Shown: piece by piece, positions 63,634-64,000 of the stretch
Position numbering within the stretch: the stretch's first letter is position 1
How the letters are laid out: each line of letters starts with the position of its first letter
DNA from: Trichoplax sp. H2
Lineage: Eukaryota > Placozoa > Uniplacotomia > Trichoplacea
Reading direction: 5' to 3'
Assembly: GCA_003344405.1 (NCBI GenBank)
Contig: NOWV01000010.1
Span: forward strand, 496,001-560,000
DNA length: 64,000 nt
The notes under the pieces: generated by a model
The model's database searches: none
What the model was told of the DNA's origin: nothing
The model's input: the letters and a program-made list of their open reading frames with translations, nothing else
Program-made: the position numbers and the translations under genes

Positions 63634-64000
63634 CCTATTCCACTAAGCAGTGAATGTGAATACCTGGTAGTAATTACTGCGGACACGTACAGGTTTATGC
63701 AATAAAGATTATTAATTAACAATCTACACCTAAAATCCTAATGTTAATTATAAGGTATCTTTTTCCTTGAAGTATATTCTGTTATTACATAAAAATGGTA
63801 ACAAATTCAATGTCATAGTGATGTCAACTTGCAGCTATAGTAAGCAGTACTACCAATCACCTTAGATGCCATATTACCCCTACCTTGTAACATGTTAACT
63901 GATAAAATTAATATATTGATTTAATTACCGGTCTCACCACCTGTCCAAAAATAATAATTGATTTTACTACACTATTACTAAAAACAGTCGATTCTTAGAG

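Larger units (their letters stand above)
55491..64000. other. 8.5 kb without a confident gene; scattered exon-like stretches
   Basis: No recognisable protein family was found. Some short stretches have credible acceptor, open frame and donor. They are 56328-56405 (minus, contains FLKDVALIKGPEAKITV), 60162-60224 (minus, contains VNNTFVIQAKLIQSYGVNC), 61235-61370 (minus, ends NRRFDF then stop) and 61810-61875 (plus, contains KLKIGEIPRKQIVFD). They do not assemble into one gene by eye and lie on different strands, so some or all may be chance. The upstream signal-peptide exon of the gene ending at 55490 may also lie here. Confidence 0.4.

Noticed and set aside
1-64000. Transposons, CRISPR arrays, operons, rRNA genes
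   Set aside because: No transposase, reverse transcriptase, long terminal repeats or spaced identical direct repeats were seen. The genes are spliced nuclear animal genes. tRNA genes could not be excluded without folding software.

Overview
The window is eukaryotic nuclear DNA, AT-rich, with intron-dense protein-coding genes. It holds seven well-supported animal genes and one more tentative one. TGF-beta ligand, vitellogenin, Hook, HDAC3, RMI2, HECTD3 and MFSD14 homologues occur together, and many genes have over ten small exons. The introns are AT-rich and mostly short, and I see no recognisable transposon. This points to an early-branching animal; a placozoan (Trichoplax/Hoilungia type) fits best. 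That placement is an inference from gene content and style, not proven by the sequence. Exons were rebuilt by hand from open frames, GT/AG (three times GC/AG) borders and phase. In each rebuilt full-length gene the total coding length is an exact multiple of three.

Layout. 1.4-5.8 kb (+): secreted TGF-beta family ligand, two coding exons, no visible furin site. 5.8-9.3 kb: no gene seen. 9.3-15.6 kb (-): HECTD3-type HECT E3 ubiquitin ligase, 21 coding exons, 837 aa. 15.7-16.7 kb: dense clusters of self-complementary TACTGTACAG-type repeats. 18.4-21.7 kb (+): MFSD14/HIAT1-type major facilitator transporter. 23.2-34.5 kb (+): vitellogenin with signal peptide, lipoprotein N-terminal domain and von Willebrand D domain, 22 coding exons, 1,424 aa, with a TATA box and poly(A) signal. 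35.1-36.1 kb (-): RMI2, two exons, 152 aa. 36.1-36.9 kb: shared head-to-head promoter region filled by a roughly 90-bp minisatellite. 36.9-41.1 kb (+): HDAC3, 18 exons, 437 aa. 41.7-48.1 kb (-): Hook dynein adaptor, 25 exons, 657 aa. 48.1-49.0 kb: more TACTGTACAG repeats. 50.5-55.5 kb (-): a second large-lipid-transfer-protein-like gene, incompletely resolved. 55.5-64 kb: no confident gene, only a few isolated exon-like stretches and short tandem repeats.

The genes do not form one pathway. RMI2 and HDAC3 share a divergent promoter region. HDAC3 and HOOK converge, and their candidate poly(A) signals overlap. Vitellogenin and the second lipid-transfer-like gene belong to one superfamily and lie about 16 kb apart in opposite orientation. 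The TACTGTACAG repeats sit just upstream of the HECTD3, RMI2/HDAC3 and HOOK start codons but not upstream of the vitellogenin or TGF-beta genes. This is the most suggestive unexplained pattern in the window.
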